This document shows, piece after piece, positions 6,114 through 14,391 of a stretch of 16,790 nucleotides of DNA; position 1 is the first letter of the stretch; each line of letters opens with the position of its first letter. The translations under genes and the position numbers were made by a program. The stretch spans positions 1-16,790 of the forward strand of contig JAMCQY010000246.1 of assembly GCA_023381945.1 (NCBI GenBank), given 5' to 3'. This DNA is from Deltaproteobacteria bacterium (GTDB taxonomy: Bacteria; Desulfobacterota; Desulfobaccia; Desulfobaccales; 0-14-0-80-60-11). Under the pieces are notes generated by a model, which worked only from the letters and a program-made list of their open reading frames with translations, was not told the DNA's origin and ran no database searches.

Positions 6114-8324
6114 ATGGCCGAATTCAAGCCTCCCATCCCGGCGGAAATCGCCGCCCAAGCCCTGGAAACCCTGGAGGGCGCGGTCGAGCGCCTCACCTTT
6201 GCCAACCCGGAAAACCACTATGCCGTGGTGCGCCTCAAGGTTAAGGGGGCCAGGCGCCCCGTTACCGTGGTTGGTCCCCTGGCCGGGGTCCAGGAGGGCG
6301 AACAGCTCCACCTTAAGGGTACTTACGAACTGCACCCTAAATGGGGCGAGCAGTTCAAGGTGGTCTGGTGGTACGCGGTGCTGCCGGCTACGGTGGCGGG
6401 CATCGAAAAATACCTGGCCTCAGGGCTGGTCAAGGGCATCGGGCCGGAAATGGCTAAACGCCTGGTGGCCCATTTCGGGGCCGAAACCCTGAAGGTCATC
6501 GATCACCAGCCGGAGCGCCTCAAAGAAGTGCCCGGCTTCGGCCCCAAGCGCCTTGAACAGATTCGCCGGGACTGGCAGGGCCGCCGGGAGATGCGGGACG
6601 TGGTGGTGGCTTTGCAGGGTCTGGGGGTGGGGCTGGCCCATGCCGGTAAGATTTTTCAGAAGTATGGTTCCCAGGCTCTGGAGGTGGTCACCACTAATCC
6701 TTACCAACTGGCCCTGGATATTCAGGGACTGGGCTTTCTCACCGCAGACCACTTGGCCAGCCGCCTCAACCTGGACCCCCTGGCGCCGGCCCGCCTGGCC
6801 GCGGGCCTGCTTCATATCCTGGATACCTTCGCCTCCGACGGCCACGTCTTTGTTCCGGAAGAGGAATTGTTGGATCGCACCCGGGAATTGCTTAAGGTGG
6901 AGCGCCAGCCCCTGGCCAAGGCCCTGGAGCACCAGGTAAGGGAAGGGCGGCTGACCTTGCCGGAACTTGACCATGGCCAGCGCGGGGTTTATAAGCGGGC
7001 CGCCTGGGTGGCGGAGACCGGGGTGGCGCAAACTTTGGGACGCCTGGCCGCCACCCCCGGCAGTGCTCCGCCCCTGCATCTGGAGGATCTGGTATCCCAG
7101 GTACAGAGACGGCGGCGGATTTCGCTCTCCGAGGAGCAGGCCCGGGCGGTGGCCGCGGCCCTTACGGAGAAGCTTCTGGTTATTACCGGCGGCCCCGGCA
7201 CCGGCAAGACCACCATCATCAGTTGTATCCTGGACCTCTGTCTGGGCCTGGGGGCCAGGGTGCTGCTCATGGCCCCCACCGGGCGGGCCGCCAAGCGCCT
7301 GAGCGAGGCCACCGGGGCCCCGGCCACCACCATTCACCGGGCCTTGGAGTTTTCCCCCCAGACCGGCGGCTTCAAACGCGGTCCCGCCGAGCCCCTCAAG
7401 GCCGAGGTGGTGGTGGTGGACGAAACCTCCATGGTGGACATCTATCTTATGTACCATCTGTTGCGGGCGGTACCAAGCAGCGCCCGCCTCATCCTGGTGG
7501 GCGACGCCCATCAACTCCCGGCGGTGGGACCCGGCAACGTCCTCAAGGACCTGATGGACTCCGGGGTCGTCCCGGTGGTGCGCCTTACCCAGATTTACCG
7601 GCAGGCCCGGGAGAGCCTTATCGTGGTCAACGCCCACCGCATCAACCAGGGGGAGTTCCCTGTCCTGCCCAATAAACTGGGCCGGGGCGATTTCGTGTTC
7701 ATCGAAGCGAATGAACCCGAAGATTTGAAAAGGCGCTTGCTGGACCTGGTAGCGGGCGAGCTGCCCCGCCAATACCACCTGGACCCGAGGCGGGATCTGC
7801 AGGTGATCACTCCCATGCACCGGGGGCCAGTGGGCATCCAGAACCTGAACCATGAATTACAGCAGCGTCTCAATCCGGCCAACCCTGCCTGGCAGTGGGG
7901 CGGCCGGGCCTTCCGCCGCGGTGATAAGGTGATGCAGCTCAGGAACAATTATTACAAAGAGGTGTTCAACGGCGACATCGGCTTGGTGAGCGGCTTTCTC
8001 AAGGCCACCGGCCAGCTCCAGGTGGATTTTGACGGGCGGCTGGTGACTTATGACGCTGCGGAGAAAGACGAGATCACCCTGGCTTACGCAGTGACGGTGC
8101 ACAAGGCCCAGGGCAGCGAATTTCCCGGGGTGCTGATTGTCCTGAGCACGCACCATTATATGCTGCTGCAACGCAACCTGCTTTATACCGCGCTTACGAG
8201 GGGCCGCCGCCTGGTGGCGCTCGTGGGAAGCAAGCGGGCCCTGGGCATGGCCATTCACAACGACAAGCCGATACGTCGTTACACTAACCTATCGGCGCTG
8301 TTGCGGAAAAGCATTAGGATATAG
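6114..8324 (+). CDS. recD2: RecD2-type ATP-dependent 5'-3' DNA helicase
   Basis: This is a superfamily 1B helicase of the RecD2 (stand-alone RecD-like) group, 736 aa, full length. An N-terminal OB-like part opens with LEGAVERLTFANPENHYAVVRLK. Tandem helix-hairpin-helix motifs follow (GIGPEMAKRL near 105-120 and VPGFGPKRLEQI near 140-150). The helicase motor begins with Walker A GGPGTGKTT (K365) and motif II DETSM (D436/E437). Later motifs are GDAHQLPAVGPGN, TQIYRQA, ITPMHRGPVG, VTVHKAQGSEFPGV and LLYTALTRGRR. No RecB or RecC is present, so this is not the exonuclease V subunit. RecD2 enzymes help in replication-fork and mismatch repair; this is family knowledge. The ATG at 6114 has no good ribosome site, but the family N-terminus begins only about 18 residues later, so the start cannot be far wrong. 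Confidence 0.94.
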   Translation: MAEFKPPIPAEIAAQALETLEGAVERLTFANPENHYAVVRLKVKGARRPVTVVGPLAGVQEGEQLHLKGTYELHPKWGEQFKVVWWYAVLPATVAGIEKYLASGLVKGIGPEMAKRLVAHFGAETLKVIDHQPERLKEVPGFGPKRLEQIRRDWQGRREMRDVVVALQGLGVGLAHAGKIFQKYGSQALEVVTTNPYQLALDIQGLGFLTADHLASRLNLDPLAPARLAAGLLHILDTFASDGHVFVPEEELLDRTRELLKVERQPLAKALEHQVREGRLTLPELDHGQRGVYKRAAWVAETGVAQTLGRLAATPGSAPPLHLEDLVSQVQRRRRISLSEEQARAVAAALTEKLLVITGGPGTGKTTIISCILDLCLGLGARVLLMAPTGRAAKRLSEATGAPATTIHRALEFSPQTGGFKRGPAEPLKAEVVVVDETSMVDIYLMYHLLRAVPSSARLILVGDAHQLPAVGPGNVLKDLMDSGVVPVVRLTQIYRQARESLIVVNAHRINQGEFPVLPNKLGRGDFVFIEANEPEDLKRRLLDLVAGELPRQYHLDPRRDLQVITPMHRGPVGIQNLNHELQQRLNPANPAWQWGGRAFRRGDKVMQLRNNYYKEVFNGDIGLVSGFLKATGQLQVDFDGRLVTYDAAEKDEITLAYAVTVHKAQGSEFPGVLIVLSTHHYMLLQRNLLYTALTRGRRLVALVGSKRALGMAIHNDKPIRRYTNLSALLRKSIRI

Positions 8325-8362
8325 GTCAAAACGGGGATGCAGGTTTAACCCCGGGATCCTAT

Positions 8363-9235
8363 TTATCGTCCCCGAATAAACCTGATTATTTTTCCTAAAC
8401 CTAAGAAGGATAATGAATAGTGCATGGTTTGGTAGAGGACAGGATTCGTAAAGCTGGTCAATATTGTCCCACAGGCTAACAGTAGAAGATAAAAATTGGT
8501 TTTTTGGTCATATTCATCGGAGGCGGACTCCCGGGTTTCTTGAGTTTTATCCCACAGGTTCCATAATAATTGATGGGCTTTTGAGACATCACTCAAGGAA
8601 TTTTCCAAGATTTTGGTTGCCTTTCTATTATTTTTAACATCCTTTGTGGTCAAATTTATTTTTATTTTAGGGCCAACCCCGTATGGCTCCCACGTCATTA
8701 TACCGCCGATTTCCATGGTTTCCTGACTCTTCGAGTCCCGCCAGTGCAAGATGGCTTCTTTCCCTTGAAGGGCGTTAGGATTGTTTACGGACCCAAAGTC
8801 ATTGATCTCTATGATAATCGTTCCTTGGTACAGGTTCTTGAGGCTTGCCGGGATCAAGAGGGGGCCGTCGCCCTTACGCATTTTAATTTTGAGGTAAAGA
8901 GACAGAGGCGGGGAGGTCAATTTTTTTTTCGGCCTGTCGGCCTTCTTACGCAGGTTTCCAATCATTCGCAGCATCGCATCCGTTTCGGCCGGGTAGAGAA
9001 TATTTTGACCTGAACGGCGATTTTGGGGCTCCTCGATTCCAGCAATAATATTCTCTTTCTCAAAGAAGTCCCGGACACCTTCTACCCATTTAGCCATAAA
9101 TGCATTCATGTCCTCCTCTTTCCTATTCTTGAGGGTGTTTTCCCATTCCGCTGATAAAGACTGGAAGAGGACTTGCAGTTCTCCATCCAATTTGGCCCGA
9201 AACCCATGTAAATCCTCGGGAGTTTTTGGTTGCAT
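8363..9235 (-). CDS. Protein of unknown function with a possible PilZ-like core and C-terminal membrane segment
   Basis: No family is recognised. The start is well supported: AGGAGG lies 5 bases before the ATG on the minus strand. Residues 1-110 look helical and highly charged (KNRKEEDMN, LRKKADRPKKK). Residues 112-200 look like a beta-rich domain; the order of SLKNLYQGTIII, a strand with ILHWR and the late GGIMTW...IKINL weakly recalls a PilZ domain, but the RxxxR and (D/N)xSxxG binding motifs of cyclic-di-GMP-binding PilZ proteins are missing. Residues 247-266 form a hydrophobic helix, with another partly hydrophobic stretch near the C-terminus, so the protein is probably membrane-attached. 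Base composition is visibly lower in GC than the genes around it, and its strand is opposite to both neighbours, which suggests horizontal acquisition. No mobility gene is near. Confidence 0.7.
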   Translation of the reverse strand: MQPKTPEDLHGFRAKLDGELQVLFQSLSAEWENTLKNRKEEDMNAFMAKWVEGVRDFFEKENIIAGIEEPQNRRSGQNILYPAETDAMLRMIGNLRKKADRPKKKLTSPPLSLYLKIKMRKGDGPLLIPASLKNLYQGTIIIEINDFGSVNNPNALQGKEAILHWRDSKSQETMEIGGIMTWEPYGVGPKIKINLTTKDVKNNRKATKILENSLSDVSKAHQLLWNLWDKTQETRESASDEYDQKTNFYLLLLACGTILTSFTNPVLYQTMHYSLSFLGLGKIIRFIRGR

Positions 9236-9310
9236 GAGGTCCTCCTAGGCCCTACAGATTGTTGACGTGATTTTTCTGGACCTGGATTTTAAAAATCTTG
9301 GGGGTGTTAA

Positions 9311-9344
9311 ATAAAAAACCGGAGTGGCTATCCGCACACTCCGG
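9311..9344 (-). terminator. Strong minus-strand intrinsic terminator in the leader of the unknown gene
   Basis: CCGGAGTG (9319-9326) and CACTCCGG (9337-9344) form a perfect 8-bp GC-rich stem with a 10-base loop. Read on the minus strand, the stem is followed by TTTTTTAT (9318 down to 9311). It would stop leftward transcripts about 75 bases before the ATG at 9235. No minus-strand gene is seen upstream of it, so it is either an attenuator in a long leader or the end of a short untranslated RNA. Confidence 0.7.
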
Positions 9345-9612
9345 CCTCTTCCATAAGACCTTTTAGTTCTCTCAACCCAAGGAGGATTGTCAAGTGTCCA
9401 TAAAATTTAAAAAATATCAAAATAAATTTAATTTTTTTAAGAAAAAATCAATTAGGAAATACCTGAATTTGCCGCAGGAATTACCTTAGTGAGGTTATTT
9501 GTTCACTTATTGATCACTTGCCTACCGCCAGCTCTTTCCGTATCCTTGATATACAGCCGGTTGGCTCTTCGCAATCGCAGTTTACTGGTGCGAACCAACC
9601 ATGTAAAAATGC
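9345..9612. other. AT-rich intergenic gap with a bulged hairpin
   Basis: Bases 9400-9460 are extremely A/T-rich. At 9559-9600 an imperfect hairpin stands out: GGTTGG (9559-9564) pairs with CCAACC (9595-9600) and TTCGCA (9568-9573) pairs with TGCGAA (9589-9594), with a 3-base bulge on the left and a 15-base loop. No T-run follows on either strand, so it is not a standard terminator. It lies just before the -35 of the zapB promoter and could be a regulator-binding or RNA structure. A 31-codon basic reading frame at 9394-9489 with a GGAGG site is noted but not called as a gene. Confidence 0.4.
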
Positions 9613-9641
9613 TTGACTTTTCACCGACGCAAGGGCACAAT
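9613..9641 (+). promoter_or_regulatory. Putative promoter of zapB-zapA
   Basis: TTGACT (9613-9618, one base from consensus) and CACAAT (9636-9641, four of six bases) are 17 bp apart. Transcription would begin near 9648, leaving a leader of about 20 bases before the start at 9667. Confidence 0.45.
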
Positions 9642-9666
9642 CATATTAAATAATCAGGGGGTATTG

Positions 9667-9903
9667 GTGGTTACCGATCTCTTTACTATACTGGAACAGA
9701 AGCTAGAAATGGTACTCGGACAGACTGCCAGGCTAAAGGAGGCCAACGCCGCCTTGGAGCAAACCTTGGCTGAAAAAGAACAGGCACTCAAAGAGGCCGA
9801 GGCCACCCTGGAAAAACTTTCCCAAGAGCGGGAACTGGTTCGCCAACGGATCGATAAGATCCTTAACCGCTTAAAAATTATCGATACAGGAGAATCGGCA
9901 TAA
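9667..9903 (+). CDS. zapB: ZapB-like coiled-coil cell-division protein
   Basis: This short protein (78 aa) is almost wholly a coiled coil: from LFTILEQKLE to RIDKILNRLK there are regular heptads rich in L, E, A and K. ZapB-type proteins bind ZapA and stabilise the FtsZ ring at mid-cell. The assignment rests on shape, length and position directly before zapA, because coiled coils carry little family signal. The start is taken as GTG 9667, 5 bases after the GGGGG run that serves as ribosome site; TTG 9664 is possible. The longer frame back to 9613 is rejected because it would start inside the promoter. The stop lies 26 bases before the zapA start. Confidence 0.65.
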   Translation: MVTDLFTILEQKLEMVLGQTARLKEANAALEQTLAEKEQALKEAEATLEKLSQERELVRQRIDKILNRLKIIDTGESA

Positions 9904-9929
9904 AATCTGGTCAGGAGCCCAAGCCGGTC

Positions 9930-10214
9930 TTGGTGGAAATTTTAGGGCGCACCTTCTCTTTGAAGGGGAGCATGACTCCAGACAGCCTGCAAGCCGTGGC
10001 GCGCAAGGTGGACGAGCAGCTCCGCGAGCTTCAAAGGGCTTTCCCTGCCAGTCCCCTGGCCGACGTGGCGATTTTAACCGCACTGAACCTGGCATATGAA
10101 TGCCTAGAGATCAAGGAGGACTACCAGCAACTCCAAGCCGACATCGAACAGCGGTCGAAACTATTGATTCAGATGCTGGAGACCCACGATTCCTATTTTC
10201 CTCCCGGTCCTTGA
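9930..10214 (+). CDS. zapA: Cell-division protein ZapA
   Basis: ZapA binds and cross-links FtsZ filaments in the division ring. The globular N-terminal part shows the family opening VEILGRTFSLKG (2-13), followed by a helix with RKVDEQLRELQ, the conserved alanine-rich stretch VAILTALNLAYE (about 46-57), and a C-terminal coiled coil (about 60-85). At 94 residues it has the usual length. The start is TTG 9930 or GTG 9933; AGGAG (9913-9917) is 12 bases upstream, a little far, and no ATG is available in frame. Location after a ZapB-like gene and before RNase Y fits the conserved division/RNA-metabolism neighbourhood of related bacteria. Confidence 0.85.
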   Translation: MVEILGRTFSLKGSMTPDSLQAVARKVDEQLRELQRAFPASPLADVAILTALNLAYECLEIKEDYQQLQADIEQRSKLLIQMLETHDSYFPPGP

Positions 10215-10220
10215 TAAGAT

Positions 10221-10525
10221 CGGCGGAAAAGCGGCAAGGGGTGAGGGAGACGGGAGAATATACAACATTCCGGGCGGAGTAAAGATATAACGCGCGGGGC
10301 AAAATATCGACCCATGCGGCAGGACATGAAGGTATGTTTAAACTTGGGTCATCCCAGGACTAAGATATTGGCTCGAAGGGAGGAGAAAGAGCCAAAACCT
10401 GATGCAGACAAACGGCAACGTGTTTAAGAACCTGTTAATTGATCTAGTAAGGGCTGTTCAACCAGATCAGCCCGCCGTCTGATAATTTCCGCCCGATCGC
10501 CTCTCCCAGCGGCTGCCGCCAGCCG
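10221..10525 (+). ncRNA. Candidate structured RNA between zapA and rny (possible 6S RNA locus)
   Basis: The 427-base gap after zapA has no credible gene but shows ordered complementary segments. CGGC 10221-10224 pairs with 10522-10525, GCGGCA 10231-10236 with 10514-10519, GGGAGA 10245-10250 with 10502-10507, and CGGGCGGA 10271-10278 with 10488-10495. Inside are 10316-10323/10398-10405, hairpins 10343-10348/10353-10358 and 10368-10374/10389-10395 (loop rich in GGA), ACGGC/GCCGT at 10412-10416/10474-10478 and GGGCTG/CAGCCC at 10451-10456/10468-10473. In many proteobacteria the 6S RNA gene ssrS lies next to zapA, so it is the leading guess. However, the paired span is longer and more branched than a typical 6S RNA of about 180-200 bases, and its conserved core was not recognised. 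A competing local hairpin is AGCGGCT/AGCCGCT at 10508-10514/10521-10527. Bases 10526-10641 show nothing further. Confidence 0.35.
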
Positions 10526-10641
10526 CTACCCACCCACCTGCCTTTTTCTCGGAATTCATCTACCGGCATCACCACATCTGAGACCAGGCCCTGACCCTGA
10601 GGCAGGCAACTGTGTCGCAGTTAAAGATATAAGGAATTTCC

Positions 10642-12204
10642 ATGGAGATAATGTCACACTTTTTGATCGAAGGTATGGCCCTGGCTTCGGGCTTCGCCGC
10701 CGGTTTCTTCTATCGCAAATACATCATGGACGCGCACCAGGAGTCTCTGGAGGCCCTGGGCAAGAAGATCCTGGATGAAGCCCGGAAAGAAGCGGATACC
10801 ATCAAGAAAGAAACCAAGCTGCAGGCCAAGGATCAACTCCTGCAGATGAAGATGGACTTTGAAAAGGAGACCCAGGACCGGCGCCAGGAGCTCAATCAAT
10901 TGGAGCGGCGCCTCCTGCAAAAAGAGGAGCACCTGGAACGGAAGGGCGACTCTCTGGATGAACGCGACTCGGAACTCGTTAAGAAACACAAGCAGGTAAC
11001 CCAGCGGGAAGAAGAACTCAAGACTCAGGCGGTCCACTATGAGCAGTTGGTGGCCGAGCAAAACAGCCGCCTGGAGCAGCTGGCCGGCATGAGCGCCAAT
11101 GAGGCCAAGGATTTTCTACTGCGGGCCATGGAACGGGAAATCCGGGCCGACACCGCCCGCATGGTGAAACGCCTCGAAACCGAGGCCCGGGAACACGCCG
11201 ACCGGAAGGCCAAAGAAATCATCGCCCTGGCCATCAAGCGCTATGCCTCAGATTATGTGGCGGAACAGACCGTATCGGTGGTGGCTCTGCCCAACGAGGA
11301 GATGAAGGGGCGCATCATCGGCCGGGAAGGCCGCAATATCCGGGCTCTGGAAGCGGCCACCGGGGTGGACATTATCATTGACGACACCCCCGAGGCTGTA
11401 ATCCTCAGCGCTTTTAACCCCATGCGCCGGGAAGTGGCCCGACGCAGCCTGGAGCGTCTCATCTCCGACGGCCGCATCCACCCTGGGCGGATTGAGGAGA
11501 TCGTCGATAAAGTCACTGCCGAACTGGAGACCAATATCCGCGAGGCCGGCGAAGAGGCCGCCTTTGACGTCGGGGTTCACGGCCTCCATCCGGAACTCAT
11601 CAAGCTGCTCGGCAAACTCAAATTCCGCACCAGTTATGCCCAGAACGTCTTGCAGCACTCCGTGGAGGTCTGTTATCTATGCGGCATCATGGCCGCTGAA
11701 CTGGGCCTCAATGTTAAACAAGCCAAGCGGGGCGGTCTGCTGCACGACATCGGCAAGGCGGTGGATCAGGAGTCGGAAGGGGTGCACGCCCTCATCGGCG
11801 CCGACCTGGCCAAGCGCTACGGCGAATCGCCCAAGGTGGTGCACGTCATCGCCGCCCACCACGAAGATGTGCCGCCGGAATCCGTCATGGATGTCCTGGT
11901 CCAGGCGGCCGACACCCTGTCCGGGGCCCGTCCCGGGGCTCGCCGGGAAATGTTGGAGACCTACGTCAAGCGCCTGGAAGACTTGGAGAAAGTGGCGCTA
12001 AGCTTCGGCGGCATCAGCAAGTCTTACGCCATCCAGGCAGGCCGGGAAATCCGGCTCATCGTCGAGTCCGAAAAGGTCAATGACGAGGAAGCGGTGTTGC
12101 TCAGCCGGGAGGTCGCCAAGAAGATCGAGCAGGACCTTACCTATCCCGGCCAGATCAAGGTCACTGTTATCAGGGAGACCCGGTCGGTGGAGTACGCCCG
12201 CTAG
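10642..12204 (+). CDS. rny: Ribonuclease Y
   Basis: RNase Y is a membrane-anchored endoribonuclease that starts mRNA decay. All parts are present at the usual length (520 aa). An N-terminal membrane helix spans about residues 5-25, and a long charged coiled coil about 30-200. A KH RNA-binding domain lies near 210-275 with [15 protein letters not shown]. The catalytic HD domain is near 335-430, with LLHDIGKA (H368-D369), followed by the family-typical C-terminal part ending SVEYAR. AAGGA (10631-10635) precedes the ATG at 10642. ymdB follows after 12 bases, a pairing conserved in many bacteria, so the two are surely co-transcribed. Confidence 0.97.
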   Translation: MEIMSHFLIEGMALASGFAAGFFYRKYIMDAHQESLEALGKKILDEARKEADTIKKETKLQAKDQLLQMKMDFEKETQDRRQELNQLERRLLQKEEHLERKGDSLDERDSELVKKHKQVTQREEELKTQAVHYEQLVAEQNSRLEQLAGMSANEAKDFLLRAMEREIRADTARMVKRLETEAREHADRKAKEIIALAIKRYASDYVAEQTVSVVALPNEEMKGRIIGREGRNIRALEAATGVDIIIDDTPEAVILSAFNPMRREVARRSLERLISDGRIHPGRIEEIVDKVTAELETNIREAGEEAAFDVGVHGLHPELIKLLGKLKFRTSYAQNVLQHSVEVCYLCGIMAAELGLNVKQAKRGGLLHDIGKAVDQESEGVHALIGADLAKRYGESPKVVHVIAAHHEDVPPESVMDVLVQAADTLSGARPGARREMLETYVKRLEDLEKVALSFGGISKSYAIQAGREIRLIVESEKVNDEEAVLLSREVAKKIEQDLTYPGQIKVTVIRETRSVEYAR

Positions 12205-12216
12205 GCGGCCCGGGAT

Positions 12217-12999
12217 ATGAACATCCTGTTTATCGGCGATATCGTCGGCAACCCGGGCCGGCGGGCGGTGGAAGAATTGCTGCCCCGCCTGGTGGACCAG
12301 CACTTCATTGACCTGGTGGTAGCCAATGGGGAGAACGCCTCCGGCGGCATCGGCATCACGCCTGCGTCCGCCGACCAGCTCCTGAGTTACGGCATTGACC
12401 TCTTAACCAGCGGCAACCACATCTGGAAACATAAAGAAATCCATGCCTATCTGCAAGATACCGACCGGCTGCTGCGCCCGGCCAACTATCCGCCGGAGAG
12501 CCCGGGGCGGGGTTATGCCATCGTGGAGACTGCCGCCGGGGAGAAGGCGGCGGTGATTAACCTGGAAGGCCGGGTCTTCATGGAACCTTTGGCCTGCCCC
12601 TTCCGCACGGTAGACGCCATTCTGAAGGAGCTGCCCCAGGAAATCAAGGTCATCCTGGTGGATATGCATGCCGAAGCCACCAGCGAGAAGCAGGCCATGG
12701 GCTGGTTCCTGGACGGCCGGGTGAGCGCCGTGCTGGGCACCCATACCCACGTCCAGACCGCCGACGGCCGCGTCTTGCCGGGCGGCACCGGCTACCTCAG
12801 CGACGCCGGCATGACCGGTCCGTTGGACTCGGTCATCGGCATGCGCCGGGAGATCATCCTGGAGCGTTTCTGGAGCCAATTGCCCCAGCCTTTCAAAGTG
12901 GCCACTCAGAATATTCAACTCCAAGGAGCCTTGCTAAATATCGGCCCCGAGGGCCGTTGCCGGGAGATTCAGGGGCTGCAGGTGGGGATCAAGGGGTAG
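12217..12999 (+). CDS. ymdB: YmdB-family metallophosphoesterase
   Basis: This is a 260-residue metallophosphoesterase of the TIGR00282/YmdB family; characterised members hydrolyse 2',3'-cyclic nucleotides and affect biofilm and motility decisions. The dimetal ligands are all visible: D8 in GDIVG, E39-N40 in NGENASGG, N67-H68 in SGNHIW, H151 in DMHAEATSEK, and H176/H178 in GTHTHVQTAD. The later motif YLSDAGMTGPLDSVIG is also family-typical. It starts 12 bases after the rny stop. The regulatory target in this organism is unknown. Confidence 0.95.
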   Translation: MNILFIGDIVGNPGRRAVEELLPRLVDQHFIDLVVANGENASGGIGITPASADQLLSYGIDLLTSGNHIWKHKEIHAYLQDTDRLLRPANYPPESPGRGYAIVETAAGEKAAVINLEGRVFMEPLACPFRTVDAILKELPQEIKVILVDMHAEATSEKQAMGWFLDGRVSAVLGTHTHVQTADGRVLPGGTGYLSDAGMTGPLDSVIGMRREIILERFWSQLPQPFKVATQNIQLQGALLNIGPEGRCREIQGLQVGIKG

Positions 13000-13025
13000 T
13001 CCTTTCACCCATAGGCAATATTATG

Positions 13026-13077
13026 GCGGCGCAAGCATCTCGCTTGTGCCGCAGGGGCGGATTTCAAACCCGCCCCT
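13026..13077. repeat. Paired hairpin repeat downstream of ymdB
   Basis: Two adjacent hairpins lie here. The first has an 11-bp stem 13026-13036/13042-13052 (one G-U pair) with a 5-base loop; the second has an 8-bp stem AGGGGCGG/CCGCCCCT at 13053-13060/13070-13077. They abut each other like REP/BIME-type palindromes and, being between ymdB and sucC, may protect or end the upstream message. No T-run follows on the plus strand. Confidence 0.65.
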
Positions 13078-13151
13078 CACCTGAATCGTCATAAAATCTG
13101 CCGCATCGCTGTCATAAATTTTCTGATTTTCCCCAGCCCTTTTTATTTTTC

Positions 13152-13179
13152 TTGGCTAATCACGCCTCCGTGGTTTAAT
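13152..13179 (+). promoter_or_regulatory. Putative promoter of sucCD
   Basis: TTGGCT (13152-13157, four of six bases) and TTTAAT (13174-13179, five of six) are 16 bp apart, giving a leader of roughly 30 bases before the sucC ATG. No regulator site was recognised. Confidence 0.35.
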
Positions 13180-13213
13180 CTTTGATAATTCGCGTTTGGA
13201 AGGAACTCACATT

Positions 13214-14374
13214 ATGAAGATTCACGAATATCAAGCCAAAGAATTGCTGCGGAAATTCCACGTGCCGGTGCCCGAGGGCGCGGTGGCCGACACCAACCGG
13301 GAGGCCCGCCAGGTGGCGGAGGAACTGGGGGAAGGCCCTTTTGTGGTCAAGGCTCAGATCCATGCCGGCGGCCGCGGCAAAGGCGGCGGCATCAAAACCG
13401 CAGCCACCCCCGAGGAAGTGGAGCAGGTGGCCGACCAAATCCTGGGCATGACCCTGGTCACTCATCAGACCGGTCCCGAAGGCAAGGTGGTCAACCAGGT
13501 TCTGGTGGAGCAGGCCCAGGACATCGCTCAGGAACTTTACCTGGGCATCGTCCCGGATCGCGGCCTGAAAAGGGTGGTAATTATGATGAGCGCCGCGGGC
13601 GGCATGGAGATCGAAGAGGTGGCGGCCCGCACCCCGGAGCTGATCATTAAAGAGGCGATCAATCCCATCACCGGCTGTATGGGCTATCAGGCCCGCAACC
13701 TGGCCTTCGGAATCGGGCTGGACCCGAAACTCTTGCGCCCGGCCGTGAACTTCATCGAGAACCTCTATCAGATGTTCGTCACCCTGGATTGCTCCCTGGC
13801 GGAGATCAACCCGCTGGTGGTCACCAAAGACGGCAAGATGCTGGCCCTGGACGCCAAGCTCAATTTTGACGATAACGCCATCTTCCGGCACCATGACCTG
13901 GCGGCCCTGGAAGACCCCTCGGAGATGGACCCCCTGGAGTTTGAGGCTCGAAAGCACCACCTCAATTACATCCGCCTGAGCGGCAATGTCGGCGCCATGG
14001 TGAACGGCGCCGGTCTGGCCATGGCCACCATGGACCTGATCAAGGCGGCCGGGGCCGAGCCCGCCAACTTCCTGGATGTGGGCGGCGGCGCCTCGGCGGA
14101 GATGGTGACCAACGGCTTCCGCATCATCCTGGGCGACCCCAACGTCAAAGGCGTGCTCATCAACATCTTCGGCGGCATCCTGCGTTGCGACGTCCTGGCC
14201 AGCGGCGTGGTGGAGGCGGTGAAGACGGTGGACGTCAAAGTGCCCATCATCGTGCGCCTGGAAGGGACCAACGTGGAGCAGGGCCGGGAGATACTGAACA
14301 CCTCCGGCCTCAAGTTCACCGTGGCCACCGATATGCGGGACGCGGCCCAGAAGGTGGCGGCGCTGGTGGCTTAA
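13214..14374 (+). CDS. sucC: Succinate-CoA ligase (ADP-forming), beta subunit
   Basis: SucC is the nucleotide-binding ATP-grasp subunit of succinyl-CoA synthetase, which couples succinyl-CoA to succinate with formation of ATP (or GTP). The protein has normal length (386 aa). It opens with [12 protein letters not shown] and carries the ATP-grasp motif [16 protein letters not shown] (about 44-59), the catalytic glutamate E197 in AEINPLV, and the C-terminal ligase-CoA domain with [20 protein letters not shown] and [10 protein letters not shown]. The start at 13214 follows GGAAGGA (13199-13205); an in-frame TTG at 13196 has no site. sucD follows after a 97-base repeat-bearing gap. Nothing in SucC looks damaged, in contrast to its partner. 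Confidence 0.97.
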   Translation: MKIHEYQAKELLRKFHVPVPEGAVADTNREARQVAEELGEGPFVVKAQIHAGGRGKGGGIKTAATPEEVEQVADQILGMTLVTHQTGPEGKVVNQVLVEQAQDIAQELYLGIVPDRGLKRVVIMMSAAGGMEIEEVAARTPELIIKEAINPITGCMGYQARNLAFGIGLDPKLLRPAVNFIENLYQMFVTLDCSLAEINPLVVTKDGKMLALDAKLNFDDNAIFRHHDLAALEDPSEMDPLEFEARKHHLNYIRLSGNVGAMVNGAGLAMATMDLIKAAGAEPANFLDVGGGASAEMVTNGFRIILGDPNVKGVLINIFGGILRCDVLASGVVEAVKTVDVKVPIIVRLEGTNVEQGREILNTSGLKFTVATDMRDAAQKVAALVA

Positions 14375-14391
14375 GTCTTGAAAATGATTCA

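Noticed and set aside
8332..8353. Hairpin CGGGG/CCCCG after recD2 as a terminator
   Set aside because: Only 5 bp with a 12-base loop and no T-run on either strand.
9613..9666. Upstream extension of the ZapB-like frame
   Set aside because: Its TTG start is part of the -35 TTGACT, and the extra residues do not continue the coiled coil.
10215..10640. tmRNA, RNase P RNA or SRP RNA in the zapA-rny gap
   Set aside because: The conserved cores of these RNAs (tRNA-like end, GAGGAAAGTC, GGAAGGAAGCA) were looked for on the plus strand and not seen.
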